From DASUPK01 sp963728875 (GTDB taxonomy: Bacteria > Actinomycetota > Thermoleophilia > Solirubrobacterales > 70-9), in NCBI GenBank assembly GCA_963728875.1, contig CAVSLJ010000006.1, positions 1 to 64,000 on the forward strand: a DNA stretch of 64,000 bases, written 5' to 3'. The notes under the pieces were generated by a model. That model was not told the DNA's origin. It did not search any database and worked only from the letters and a program-made list of their open reading frames with translations. Below, piece by piece: positions 53,832 to 61,758 of the stretch. The position numbers were made by a program, and so were the translations under genes. Within the stretch, counting starts at the first letter, position 1; the number at the start of each line of letters is the position of its first letter.

Positions 53832-54451
53832 ACCCGATCGAGATCGTCGTGATCGCAGCGCTGGTCCTTTCGACCGCGTATCTGCTGGTGCGCGAGGTGA
53901 AGCGCAGGCGGACCGAGTCGGCGATCACCCCCGCGCCGACGCGCATCCTCTTCCCCTTCGTGGGCCAGGCGCTCTCGACCCCCGCGTTCGACGCCGCCCT
54001 CCGGCTGGCGCGGGCGGAGGGGGCGACGCTGGTCCCCGCCTACCTGGCCATCGTCCCACTGAGCGTGCAGCTCGAGACCCCCCTCAAGAAGCAGGCCGAG
54101 GCAGCCCTGCCGCTGCTCGAGGCGGTCGAGCAGCGTGCGGCGAGCCAGGGAGTGCCGGTCGACTCGCGCATCGAGCCCGGAAGGACCGTCCGACATGCCC
54201 TGCGCCTGCTGATGGAGCACGAGCGATTCGATCGAATCGTCGCGGCGGGTGCCACGAATGGAGACGGCTTCACGGCCGACGACGTCGCCTGGATGCTCGA
54301 GAACGCCCCCGAAGAGATCCTGATCCTGCGTCCGAGCCTGAAGCGGCCCGGGCTACCCGGCCGCGCGCGAGACGAGCGCCGGGATCACCGAATCGGACGG
54401 GTCCTCCTCCGGGTGCCAGAGCACGCCGAGGACAAAGCCCCCGTCGGCTGA
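53828..54451 (+). CDS. Membrane-anchored Usp-like protein
   Basis: 207 residues. One N-terminal span (IEIVVIAALVLSTAYLLV) then a Usp-like alpha/beta domain: ILFPFVGQALSTPAFDAALRLAR, LEAVEQRAASQGVPVDSRIE, HALRLLMEHERFDRIVAAG and EEILILRPS. The last 40 residues (RPGLPGRARDERRDHRI...) are basic and overlap the convergent PuuD-like gene by 99 bases, so they may be a readthrough tail rather than a real domain. Starts 4 bases inside the KdpD N-half gene (ATGA). Probable kdp-operon accessory. Confidence 0.8.
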   Translation: MNPIEIVVIAALVLSTAYLLVREVKRRRTESAITPAPTRILFPFVGQALSTPAFDAALRLARAEGATLVPAYLAIVPLSVQLETPLKKQAEAALPLLEAVEQRAASQGVPVDSRIEPGRTVRHALRLLMEHERFDRIVAAGATNGDGFTADDVAWMLENAPEEILILRPSLKRPGLPGRARDERRDHRIGRVLLRVPEHAEDKAPVG

Positions 54452-55066
54452 CTCGATCGCCTCGACGCTCTCGTCGTCGATCGCCCAGGCGCTCGCCAGC
54501 AGCGAATCCGGAATCGCGTCCACACCCTGGTGGTGATGGCTCTTCACGGTGAGATCCTCCGTGCCGGCTGACTTGGCGGCGAGGGAACCCGGCTCGATGC
54601 GGACGTCGTGCTCGGCCCAAGAGCCGGGCACAGGACGATGGCGCTCATGCCCCAGCCGGTCCGGGAGATGCTGGTCGAGGGTCCCGCCGCAGGCGACATT
54701 GAGGATCTGCATCCCGCGGCAGATGCCGAGCAGGGGAATCCCGCGTTCGAGCGCGGCTCCGGCGAGGGCGATCTCGAAGTGGTCGCGATCAGGGTTGGTC
54801 CCGACCGTCTCCTGATGTGGCTCCGCGCCGTGGCTCTCGGGGTCGATGTCGGAGCCGCCGCCCAGGACCAGGGCGTCCAGATGATCGAGCAGCTCGGACG
54901 GATCCTCCGTGGCCCGTCGGTCAGGAGGGAGCATGGCCACCATCCCGCCGGCGCCGTGAATGGCCCGCGAGTAGGAGAGCGGCAGCAGAACGGCCGGCTC
55001 GTCCTTCCAGGCCCCGAAGTGGGCCTTCTCCACGGCGGCGCAGACTCCGATCAGCGGTCGAGGCAT
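54353..55066 (-). CDS. Gamma-glutamyl-GABA hydrolase (PuuD-like, peptidase C26)
   Basis: 237 residues. LVLGGGSDIDPESHGAEPH, LLGICRGMQILNVACGGTL (nucleophile Cys), KSHHHQGVDAIPD and VLWHPEEDP (His/Glu) match class I GATase-like peptidase C26 (PuuD). It would release GABA from gamma-glutamyl-GABA in polyamine breakdown. It stands alone, about 11 kb from the GS-like/ALDH set, but completes the scheme. It overlaps the 3' end of the Usp gene. Confidence 0.88.
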   Translation of the reverse strand: MPRPLIGVCAAVEKAHFGAWKDEPAVLLPLSYSRAIHGAGGMVAMLPPDRRATEDPSELLDHLDALVLGGGSDIDPESHGAEPHQETVGTNPDRDHFEIALAGAALERGIPLLGICRGMQILNVACGGTLDQHLPDRLGHERHRPVPGSWAEHDVRIEPGSLAAKSAGTEDLTVKSHHHQGVDAIPDSLLASAWAIDDESVEAIESADGGFVLGVLWHPEEDPSDSVIPALVSRAAG

Positions 55067-55081
55067 GAGAGATGAAGTTAA

Positions 55082-55087
55082 TACGCT
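55082..55087 (+). promoter_or_regulatory. -10 box for the G3P dehydrogenase gene
   Basis: TACGCT (within TTAATACGCT) ends six bases before ATG 55094, fitting a leaderless transcript of the glycerol operon. Confidence 0.5.
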
Positions 55088-55093
55088 CGGGGA

Positions 55094-56470
55094 ATGGGTT
55101 TGCGTGATGGGCCGGCTCCGGACGAGCGCTTCGACGTCGCCGTCGTCGGCGCCGGCGCCGTCGGCTGCGCCGTCGCCCGAGAGGTCAGCCTCCGCGGCGC
55201 GCGCTGCGCGCTGATCGAGGCGGGTCCGGACGTGGGCGTCGGCACGAGCAAGGCCAATACGGCGATCCTCCACACCGGGTTCGACGCGAAGCCCGGGACG
55301 ATCGAGTCCGGCCTCGTCGCGCGCGGCTACGAGCTGCTCAGCGCCTACGCGGACGAGGTTGGCATCCCGACCGCGGAGCTGGGCGCGCTGATGGTCGCCT
55401 GGAGTTCCGAGCAGCGGGATGCCCTGCGTGAGGTCGAGGCGAAGGCCCGCGAGAACGGTTACGAGGATGCCCGGCCGGTCGACCTCGAGGAGCTCTACGC
55501 GCGCGAGCCCAACATCGGCCCCGGCGCGGAGGGCGCTCTGGAGATCCCGGGCGAGGGGATCGTCTGCCCCTTCACCACGACGCTCGCCTACGCCACCGAG
55601 GCCCTGGCGGCCGGCTGCGAGCTGGTTCTGAACGCAGCGGTCACCGGCGTTCGCCCGAGCGGTGGCGGCCACGAGATCGACACCGCCAGAGGAACGGTCC
55701 GCGCCCAGTACCTGGTCAACGCCGCCGGGCTCCGCAGCGACGAGGTCGACGCGATGCTCGGCCACTCCGACTTCCGGGTGACGCCCAGGCGAGGTGAGCT
55801 GATCGTCTTCGACAAGCTCGCGCGCGACCTGCTCAACCACGTCCTGCTGCCGGTCCCGACGGAGAAGACCAAGGGCGTCCTGGTCTCGCCGACGATCTAC
55901 GGGAACGTCCTGCTCGGCCCGACCGCCGATGACGTCGAGGACAAGACCGACCGCTCGACCACCGCCGGCGGACTGACCTCGCTGATGGAGGCGGGGGCGC
56001 GCATCCTGCCCGAGCTCGAGCGGCACGAGGTGACGGCCACCTATGTCGGGCTGCGCGCCGCCACCGAGCACCGCGACTACCAGCTGAAGGCCAATGGGCG
56101 TTACGTCTGCGCCGGCGGGATCCGCTCGACGGGCATCACCGGCTCGCTGGCGATCGCGGAGTGGGTGCGGGGCGCGCTGGCCGACGCCGGGCTCGATCTG
56201 AGCGCTCAGCCGGAGCGCCCCGGGATCCGGATGCCGAACATCGGCGAGTTCGGCGCGCGGCCCTACCAGGACGGCGGCCGGATCATCTGCTTCTGTGAGC
56301 GGGTGACCCGGGAGGAGGTCGATGCCGCGCTCGCCGGCCCGATCCCGCCCGCCGACCTCGACGGGTTGCGGCGGCGGACGCGCGCGCTGATGGGCCGCTG
56401 CCAGGGATTCTTCTGCGGCGCCGAGGTCGCGGCCGCGATGGAAGGGGCTGATGACGATGGCGATCGATGA
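55094..56470 (+). CDS. FAD-dependent glycerol-3-phosphate dehydrogenase-like protein with BFD iron-sulfur domain
   Basis: 458 residues. DVAVVGAGAVGCAVAREVSLRG (FAD GxGxxG), TSKANTAILHTGFDAKPGT, DFRVTPRRGELIVFDK and GGIRSTGITGSLAIAEW are DAO/GlpA-like. Residues about 395-450 are a BFD-like [2Fe-2S] domain: ICFCERVTREEVDAAL and GRCQGFFCGAE (four Cys). This is the GlpA-type layout. With the FAD protein that follows and glycerol kinase it would oxidise G3P to dihydroxyacetone phosphate, passing electrons to a partner; no GlpC-like gene is seen. Confidence 0.88.
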   Translation: MGLRDGPAPDERFDVAVVGAGAVGCAVAREVSLRGARCALIEAGPDVGVGTSKANTAILHTGFDAKPGTIESGLVARGYELLSAYADEVGIPTAELGALMVAWSSEQRDALREVEAKARENGYEDARPVDLEELYAREPNIGPGAEGALEIPGEGIVCPFTTTLAYATEALAAGCELVLNAAVTGVRPSGGGHEIDTARGTVRAQYLVNAAGLRSDEVDAMLGHSDFRVTPRRGELIVFDKLARDLLNHVLLPVPTEKTKGVLVSPTIYGNVLLGPTADDVEDKTDRSTTAGGLTSLMEAGARILPELERHEVTATYVGLRAATEHRDYQLKANGRYVCAGGIRSTGITGSLAIAEWVRGALADAGLDLSAQPERPGIRMPNIGEFGARPYQDGGRIICFCERVTREEVDAALAGPIPPADLDGLRRRTRALMGRCQGFFCGAEVAAAMEGADDDGDR

Positions 56471-57692
56471 CGGGCCGGTCATCGTCGGCGGCGGGCCGTC
56501 CGGCCTGGCCGCGGCCATCGAGCTGCACGAGCTCGGCATCTCGCCCGTCACCGTGATCGAGCGTGAGCGCGAGGCGGGAGGGATCCCTCGGCACTCCGAT
56601 CACAGCGGCTTCGGCCTGCGCGACCTGCGCACCGTGCTCTCCGGACCGAAGTATGCGGCGCGCTATCGCGATCTCGCCGAGGCGGCCGCCGTTGAGGTTC
56701 TCGCCGAGACGATGGTCACGGAGTGGGAGGGAGGCCGCCTGCTGAAGCTGACCGGGCCGCAGGGCCGCTGGGAGGTCGAGCCGCCGGCCGTCGTGCTCGC
56801 CACCGGATGTCGCGAGCGACCCCGCTCCGCTCGCCTCGTCCCCGGGTCGCGTCCCGCCGGTGTGATGACCACCGCGACCCTTCAGCAGCTGGTCCACCTG
56901 CAGGGCCGGGAGGTCGGGCGGCGCGCGGTGATCGTCGGAGCCGAGCACGTCAGCTTCTCCGCGGTCGCGACCCTGGCGCACGGCGGAGCCTCGGTCGCCG
57001 GGCTGGTCACGGAGCTTCCGAGGCATCAATCGCTGTTGGCCTTCCGCGCGGGTGCGGCCGTCCGCTACCGGGCGCCGGTCTGGTCTCGAACCAAGCTGAG
57101 CGCGATCCATGGCTCAGAGCGGGTCGAGTCGGTCGAGTTGACGGAGCTCGACTCCGGCCGTACCCGAACGGTCGACTGCGACCTGGTCGTCTTCACCGCG
57201 GACTGGATCCCCGACCACGAGCTGGCGGTGATGGCCGGCTGCGAGCTCGACCCGGGAACGCGCGGGCCGCTGGTCGACCCGGCGCTGCGGACTACGAAAC
57301 GGGGCGTGTTCGCGGCTGGGAACCTGCTGCACCCCGCCGAAACCGCCGACGTCTGCGCCCTCGACGGCCGCCACGTGGCCCCGAGCGTGGCCGCATACCT
57401 GCGCGGTCCCGGCGACTGGCCGGCGGTCGTGCGGCTGGCGGCGCGCGCTCCGCTGGCCTGGGTCGCCCCGAACCTGCTGCTTGCGACCGGCCACCCACCG
57501 CCGCGCGACCGCTTTCTTCTGCGTTCCACCGAGTTCGTGCGGCGGGCCCGGCTGCAGGTCCGTCAGGGCGGTCGCGAGCTGTGGAGCGGACGCGTCGGCC
57601 GCCTGGTGCCCGGACGGTCGTCATACATTCCGGCCAACTGGGCCGCGCAGCTTGATCCAGAGGCGGGCCCCGTGATCGTCGCGGTGAAATAG
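56451..57692 (+). CDS. FAD/NAD(P)-binding oxidoreductase (GlpB/HcnB-like)
   Basis: 413 residues overlapping the previous gene by 20 bases. PVIVGGGPSGLAAAIELHELG (FAD), EREAGGIPRHSDHSGFGLRDL, VVLATGCRERPRSARLVPGSRPAGV, RRAVIVGAEHVSFSAVATLA (second dinucleotide fold) and GVFAAGNLLHPAETAD. The layout is that of the pyridine nucleotide-disulfide oxidoreductase-like subunits (HcnB/SoxA-alpha/GlpB type) that pair with DAO-like FAD-BFD partners. Likely the electron-transfer partner of the upstream protein. Confidence 0.85.
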   Translation: MTMAIDDGPVIVGGGPSGLAAAIELHELGISPVTVIEREREAGGIPRHSDHSGFGLRDLRTVLSGPKYAARYRDLAEAAAVEVLAETMVTEWEGGRLLKLTGPQGRWEVEPPAVVLATGCRERPRSARLVPGSRPAGVMTTATLQQLVHLQGREVGRRAVIVGAEHVSFSAVATLAHGGASVAGLVTELPRHQSLLAFRAGAAVRYRAPVWSRTKLSAIHGSERVESVELTELDSGRTRTVDCDLVVFTADWIPDHELAVMAGCELDPGTRGPLVDPALRTTKRGVFAAGNLLHPAETADVCALDGRHVAPSVAAYLRGPGDWPAVVRLAARAPLAWVAPNLLLATGHPPPRDRFLLRSTEFVRRARLQVRQGGRELWSGRVGRLVPGRSSYIPANWAAQLDPEAGPVIVAVK

Positions 57693-57695
57693 GGT
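57690..57695 (+). promoter_or_regulatory. -10 box before the FGGY kinase gene
   Basis: TAGGGT, which overlaps the upstream stop codon, ends six bases before ATG 57702. It could give an extra internal leaderless transcript. Confidence 0.4.
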
Positions 57696-57701
57696 TGGTC
57701 C

Positions 57702-59168
57702 ATGAGCGACGGGATGTTGCTCGGGATCGACGAAGGGACCACCGGCGTCAAGGCCGCGCTCTTCGACCAGCGGCTCCGGCCGGTCGCCGAGGCGCGCCGC
57801 GACAAGCTGAACCGCCATCCGCACGAGGGCTGGGTGGAGCAGGACGGCGAAGAGGTGATCGCCGCGGTCACCGAGTCCGTCGCCGAGCTGCTCGACGGCG
57901 CGGATGGAGAAGTCGTCGCCTGCGGTCTCGACCACCAGGGCGAGTCGGTGCTCGCCTGGGACTCGGAGACCGGGAAGCCGCTCAGCCCGATCGTCGTCTG
58001 GCAGGACAAGCGCTCCCAGGAGATCCTCGACGAGCTCACCGATAAGGAGGACGAGGTCAAGGAGCTCAGCGGCCTGCCGTTCGACCCCTACTTCTCGGCG
58101 GCCAAGCTGGCCTGGCTGCTGAAGAACGACGACGACGTGAAGAAGGCGCGCGACGATGGCAGGCTGCGGATGGGAACCGTCGACTCGTTCCTGTGCGACC
58201 GGCTCGGCGCCAGCTTCGCGACCGAGCCCGCCACGGCCTCCCGCACCCAGCTGCAGCGGATCGACAGGCCGGGCTGGGACGAGCGCCTCTGCGAGATCTT
58301 CGGCATCCCCATGGACGTGCTGCCGGAGATCCGCGACTCAGCGGGCGATCTGGGAACGCTCCGGAATGAGAGCTGGCCGGTTGAGCTTCCGTTCCGGGGC
58401 CAGACCGTGGACCAGCAGGCGGCCCTCGCCGGCGCTGCCTGCGTCGAGCCGGGCCGCGTCAAGGCGACCTACGGCACCGGCGTCTTCGTGCTCGCCCACG
58501 TCGGCGCGGAGGTCCCGAGGCCCGCGGGCGGCCTGCTGCCGACGGTCGCCTGGAGCATCGACGGCAAGCTCGAGTACGCGCTCGACGGCGGCGTCTTCGC
58601 GGCCGGGGCGATGCTCGAGTGGATGTGCAACCAGCTCGGCATCGCCGAGAGCCCACCCGAGCTCAGCAAGCTCGCCCGCGAGGCGGAGACGTCGGCCGGC
58701 GCCAGGGTGCTCCCAGGCCTGGCCGGCATCGGCGCGCCGTGGTGGCGGCCGAACGCCCGCGCCGTGATCTCAGGAATCTACGGCGGCACGACGCGCGAGA
58801 TGGTCGCACGCGCGGCGCTGGAGGGGATCGCCTGGCGGGTGGCCGACGTGGTCGCGGCGATCAAGGAGACCTCGCCGGTCGAGACACTGCGTGTCGACGG
58901 CGGTCTCACCAACGAGCCGCTGCTCCTCCAGCTTCAGGCGGACATGATCGGCTCGCCGGTGGAGGCCGCAGGGGCGGATGCCACCGTCCTCGGCGCCGCG
59001 GCGCTGGCGGGGGTTGGCGCGGGCGTGATCGGCTCGCTCACCGATCTGCCGGAGATGCTGCCGGCGGATCGCAGCGTGGATCCGCAGCAGGATGAGGAGT
59101 GGCGCACCGCGGAACACGAGCGCTGGCGAGAGTTCGTGGAGGCCACGAAAGCACTCGACCCGCGCTAA
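57702..59168 (+). CDS. FGGY-family glycerol kinase
   Basis: 488 residues. LLGIDEGTTGVKAALFDQRL (ATP phosphate-1 loop), DHQGESVLAWDSETG, VVWQDKRSQEILDEL, ATYGTGVFVLAHVG and RVDGGLTNEPLLLQLQADMIG (signature 2) identify FGGY kinases, closest to GlpK. Phosphorylates glycerol to G3P for the dehydrogenase encoded upstream. Final codons lie in a strong hairpin. Confidence 0.88.
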   Translation: MSDGMLLGIDEGTTGVKAALFDQRLRPVAEARRDKLNRHPHEGWVEQDGEEVIAAVTESVAELLDGADGEVVACGLDHQGESVLAWDSETGKPLSPIVVWQDKRSQEILDELTDKEDEVKELSGLPFDPYFSAAKLAWLLKNDDDVKKARDDGRLRMGTVDSFLCDRLGASFATEPATASRTQLQRIDRPGWDERLCEIFGIPMDVLPEIRDSAGDLGTLRNESWPVELPFRGQTVDQQAALAGAACVEPGRVKATYGTGVFVLAHVGAEVPRPAGGLLPTVAWSIDGKLEYALDGGVFAAGAMLEWMCNQLGIAESPPELSKLAREAETSAGARVLPGLAGIGAPWWRPNARAVISGIYGGTTREMVARAALEGIAWRVADVVAAIKETSPVETLRVDGGLTNEPLLLQLQADMIGSPVEAAGADATVLGAAALAGVGAGVIGSLTDLPEMLPADRSVDPQQDEEWRTAEHERWREFVEATKALDPR

Positions 59169-59182
59169 ACGCGGGTCGAGTG
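59152..59182 (+). terminator. Strong hairpin over the glpK-like stop codon
   Basis: CACTCGACCCGCG-CTAAA-CGCGGGTCGAGTG is a perfect 13-bp stem with a 5-base loop containing the TAA stop codon. No T-tract follows. It may terminate transcription or influence termination of translation. Confidence 0.7.
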
Positions 59183-59237
59183 GGCGGCGCATGTCCCACG
59201 TCAAGTTGGGCGTGGGCGGCCGCGCAGTGCTTGAACG

Positions 59238-59342
59238 TCAGCTGATGATCTCGACGATGATCGCCAGTAGGGCAAGGAACCCGAGGATCCCGGCGCCCAT
59301 GACGAAATCCTTCTCGCCGATGCCTCTGTCGGAGTCGTTCAT
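59238..59342 (-). CDS. 34-residue membrane microprotein next to the APC permease
   Basis: ATG at 59342 with AAGGA about seven bases upstream, 18 bases beyond the permease stop. It encodes MNDSDRGIGEKDFVMGAGIL then a hydrophobic span (GFLALLAIIVEIIS) and stops at TGA 59238. Acidic N-terminus with a single C-terminal helix resembles single-span transporter companions. Its position right after the permease gene implies one transcript and a possible accessory subunit. No family recognised. Confidence 0.6.
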   Translation of the reverse strand: MNDSDRGIGEKDFVMGAGILGFLALLAIIVEIIS

Positions 59343-59360
59343 CTGCTTGTCCTTGCCTTT

Positions 59361-60941
59361 CTAGTCGCGGGTGACGACGTCTTCCTCCAGCGTGCTGACC
59401 GGACCCTGGTACTTGTTCTTCGCCGAGACCAGGTACCAGATGCCGAAGATCAGCGGCAGGATGATCGCGAACGGCGTGTAGTTCACGTTCGCGGCATCGA
59501 ATGCCTCGTTCCACGGGAGCCCGGTCGGGTCATACGGGAGGTCGAGCGCGTAGACCACGACGATCACGAAGAGGATCGCCAGGACGTTGACCAGGCGGTA
59601 GCGCCCACCCAGGTTCCACGGCCCGGGCTCGAAGTCGTCGCCCTTTCGCAGCCGCAGATAGACCGGGATGATGTAGGCCAGATACAGGCCGACGGTGCAG
59701 ATCCCGGTCAGCGCGAAGAACGCGAACGGGATGTCGTTCTTCCCGAACAGGGCCGGGATCGCGACCACCAGTGAGAAGAACGAAACCGCGATCACGGCGT
59801 TGAACGGCACCCGGTCGCGGTTGACGCGCCGGAAGATCGCCCAGCCCGGGATCGCCCGGTCGCGGGAGAACGCGTACCACGTCCGCGAGGCGCTGGTCAG
59901 GCCGGCCGCGCCGCAGAAGAACTGGCCGACCGTGGCGATCAGCACCACCAGCTTCGCGGCCCAGGAATCGAGCGCGGAGTTGAAGATGCCGAAGACCGCG
60001 CCACCCGAGTCGTTCACTGCAGTCACGTCGTTGGCCGCATAGAGGAACGCGAGCAGCACGAGCCAGCCGATGACGGCGGAGAAGAAGATCGACCGCCAGA
60101 CGCCCTGAGCGGCGCTGATCGCGGCACCGTGGGTCTCCTCGGCCGTATGGGCGGAGGCGTCGTAGCCCGTCTGCGTGTACATGCCGAGCAGGAAGCCGAC
60201 CGGCGCGACCAGGAACCAGAAGCCGAGGCCGCTGTTGTCGCCGCCGAGGGTTCCGCTCTCGTTGAAGCGTGCGCCGAAGACGAAGCTAGTGCTCTGATGG
60301 TGATCCGGCACGAAGATCAGCAGCGCGATGATCACCGCCACCCCGAGTAGGTGCCAGCCGACGGAGATGTTGTTCATCAGTGCCAGTACGCGGTCGGCGA
60401 AGATGTTCACCAGCGTGTAGAGCAGCAGGATGATCGCGAAGAGCAGCCACGTCTCGCCGAGGATGTGCTCCGTGTCGCCGAAGTCGATCCCGAAGATGCT
60501 CAGCCCGTAGAGGTTGAGCAGATTCCAGAGGAAGAACGCGCAGCCGTAGGCGACGGAGGCCACGATCCCGATCAGGCCGACGATGTTGAACCAGCCGGTC
60601 ATCCAGCTCCAGCCCTTGCCGCCGAGGTCGTGCGCCCACCAGTACGGCCCTCCGGCCGTCGGGTACTTCGACGTCAGCTCGGCCATCGAGAAGCCGACCA
60701 TGATCACGAAGAAGCAGATCACGGGCCAGCCGATCGAGGCCATGGACGGGCCGCCGTGCAGCCAGGCGAACGAGAACGTGGTGAACGTCCCCGCGAGGAC
60801 CGAGATGATCGTGAACGAGATCGCGAAGTTGGTGAACGCGCTCCAGCCTCGCGATAGCTCCTGCTTGTAGCCGAGCTCGGCGAGGCGCTGCTCGTCGCGC
60901 TTCGTCTGGTCGACGTCGGAAATGCCCTCAGGTGGAGTCAC
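59361..60941 (-). CDS. APC-superfamily amino acid/amine permease
   Basis: 526 residues. About 12 spans: GWSAFTNFAISFTIISVLAG, VGFSMAELTSKYPTAGGPYWW, VGFLLGMYTQTGYDASAHTAEET and ASRTWYAFSRDRAIPGWAIF. These fit amino acid/GABA permeases (GabP/BAT1-like). Polyamine, GABA or choline-type cargo is possible given nearby PuuD; not determined. The 34-residue ORF follows directly. Direct repeats upstream may be regulatory. Confidence 0.88.
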   Translation of the reverse strand: MTPPEGISDVDQTKRDEQRLAELGYKQELSRGWSAFTNFAISFTIISVLAGTFTTFSFAWLHGGPSMASIGWPVICFFVIMVGFSMAELTSKYPTAGGPYWWAHDLGGKGWSWMTGWFNIVGLIGIVASVAYGCAFFLWNLLNLYGLSIFGIDFGDTEHILGETWLLFAIILLLYTLVNIFADRVLALMNNISVGWHLLGVAVIIALLIFVPDHHQSTSFVFGARFNESGTLGGDNSGLGFWFLVAPVGFLLGMYTQTGYDASAHTAEETHGAAISAAQGVWRSIFFSAVIGWLVLLAFLYAANDVTAVNDSGGAVFGIFNSALDSWAAKLVVLIATVGQFFCGAAGLTSASRTWYAFSRDRAIPGWAIFRRVNRDRVPFNAVIAVSFFSLVVAIPALFGKNDIPFAFFALTGICTVGLYLAYIIPVYLRLRKGDDFEPGPWNLGGRYRLVNVLAILFVIVVVYALDLPYDPTGLPWNEAFDAANVNYTPFAIILPLIFGIWYLVSAKNKYQGPVSTLEEDVVTRD

Positions 60942-60984
60942 TCTTCTCCCTCCGTCTCGGCCCGGCCACGTCCTTGTGGTCGTG

Positions 60985-61021
60985 CCTATGTGCCGGAATG
61001 GCTTGGACCCTATGTGCGGAA
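60985..61021. promoter_or_regulatory. Direct repeat upstream of the APC permease
   Basis: CCTATGTGCCGGAA (60985-60998) and CCTATGTGCGGAA (61009-61021) are spaced 24 bases apart, about two helical turns, 44-80 bases upstream of the permease ATG. They could bind a dimeric activator or repressor. Confidence 0.4.
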
Positions 61022-61085
61022 CCGGACATCCGTCAAGGCCGATTTACGCAATTTGAGGATGTGAAGGGGATCTTGTACGGATCGG

Positions 61086-61754
61086 CTAGGCGTCGCGGCC
61101 CCCGAGGCCTAATCGGCGGAGCAGGCCGCCAGGCGACTTTCTGCGCGGTTCTGGGCGTGAAATGCGCACGAGCGAGTCGACGGTTTGGGGCCCGAACTCC
61201 TCCAGATGTGTTGCCAGGGCGATGAAGGCCTGAGCCGTGGTCAGCGCGTCGCCATCGGCATGGTGCGGGCGGTGCACGGGCAGCCCGAGCTCCCTCGCCA
61301 TCGCCGAAAGGCCGATCGGCTCCCGCTCGGCGGCCGGCTGCCGCCGGAGCCTTCGAAGCTCGCGATCGAGCGAGGCGGTGTCGATGAACGGGTTGCGGAC
61401 CTCGAGCCCCCGCTCAGCCAGCGCGGCGCCGAGGAAGCCCCGTTCCACTGCGGCCACGTGGGCGACGATCGCCCGCTCGGTCAGCGCCTCCAACAGGGCA
61501 TCGAGGTGCTCGGCGAGGGGCGCAGCGCCTTCAAGGTCGGTCTCGCGCAGGCCGTGGATGCGAATCGACTCGGCCGCCGGCATGCGGCGCGGGCGGACCA
61601 GCTCGTAGAGGGCGTCAGCGAGGCTGATCCGGCCCTCGGCGACCGTCACAGTCGCGAAGGAGATGATCTCGTGGGCGGATGGGTCGAGGCCGGTCGTCTC
61701 GAAGTCGAGCACGGTGAAGGTCGCCTCCCGCCACGATGTGCTCGCTGCGGCCAT
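61086..61754 (-). CDS. DEDDh 3'-5' exonuclease (DnaQ/PolC-like)
   Basis: 222 residues. TVLDFETTGLDPSAHEIISF (ExoI: DxE), IVAHVAAVERGFLGAAL (ExoII; here A-A-V-E in place of NxxxD) and HHADGDALTTAQAF (ExoIII: HxxxxD) give the DEDDh plan. The gene ends four bases before the CBS/DUF294 gene, a pairing seen in many bacteria. The C-terminal RRKSPGGLLRRLGLG is basic. Role in DNA or signalling turnover is unclear. Confidence 0.85.
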   Translation of the reverse strand: MAAASTSWREATFTVLDFETTGLDPSAHEIISFATVTVAEGRISLADALYELVRPRRMPAAESIRIHGLRETDLEGAAPLAEHLDALLEALTERAIVAHVAAVERGFLGAALAERGLEVRNPFIDTASLDRELRRLRRQPAAEREPIGLSAMARELGLPVHRPHHADGDALTTAQAFIALATHLEEFGPQTVDSLVRISRPEPRRKSPGGLLRRLGLGGRDA

Positions 61755-61758
61755 CGGC

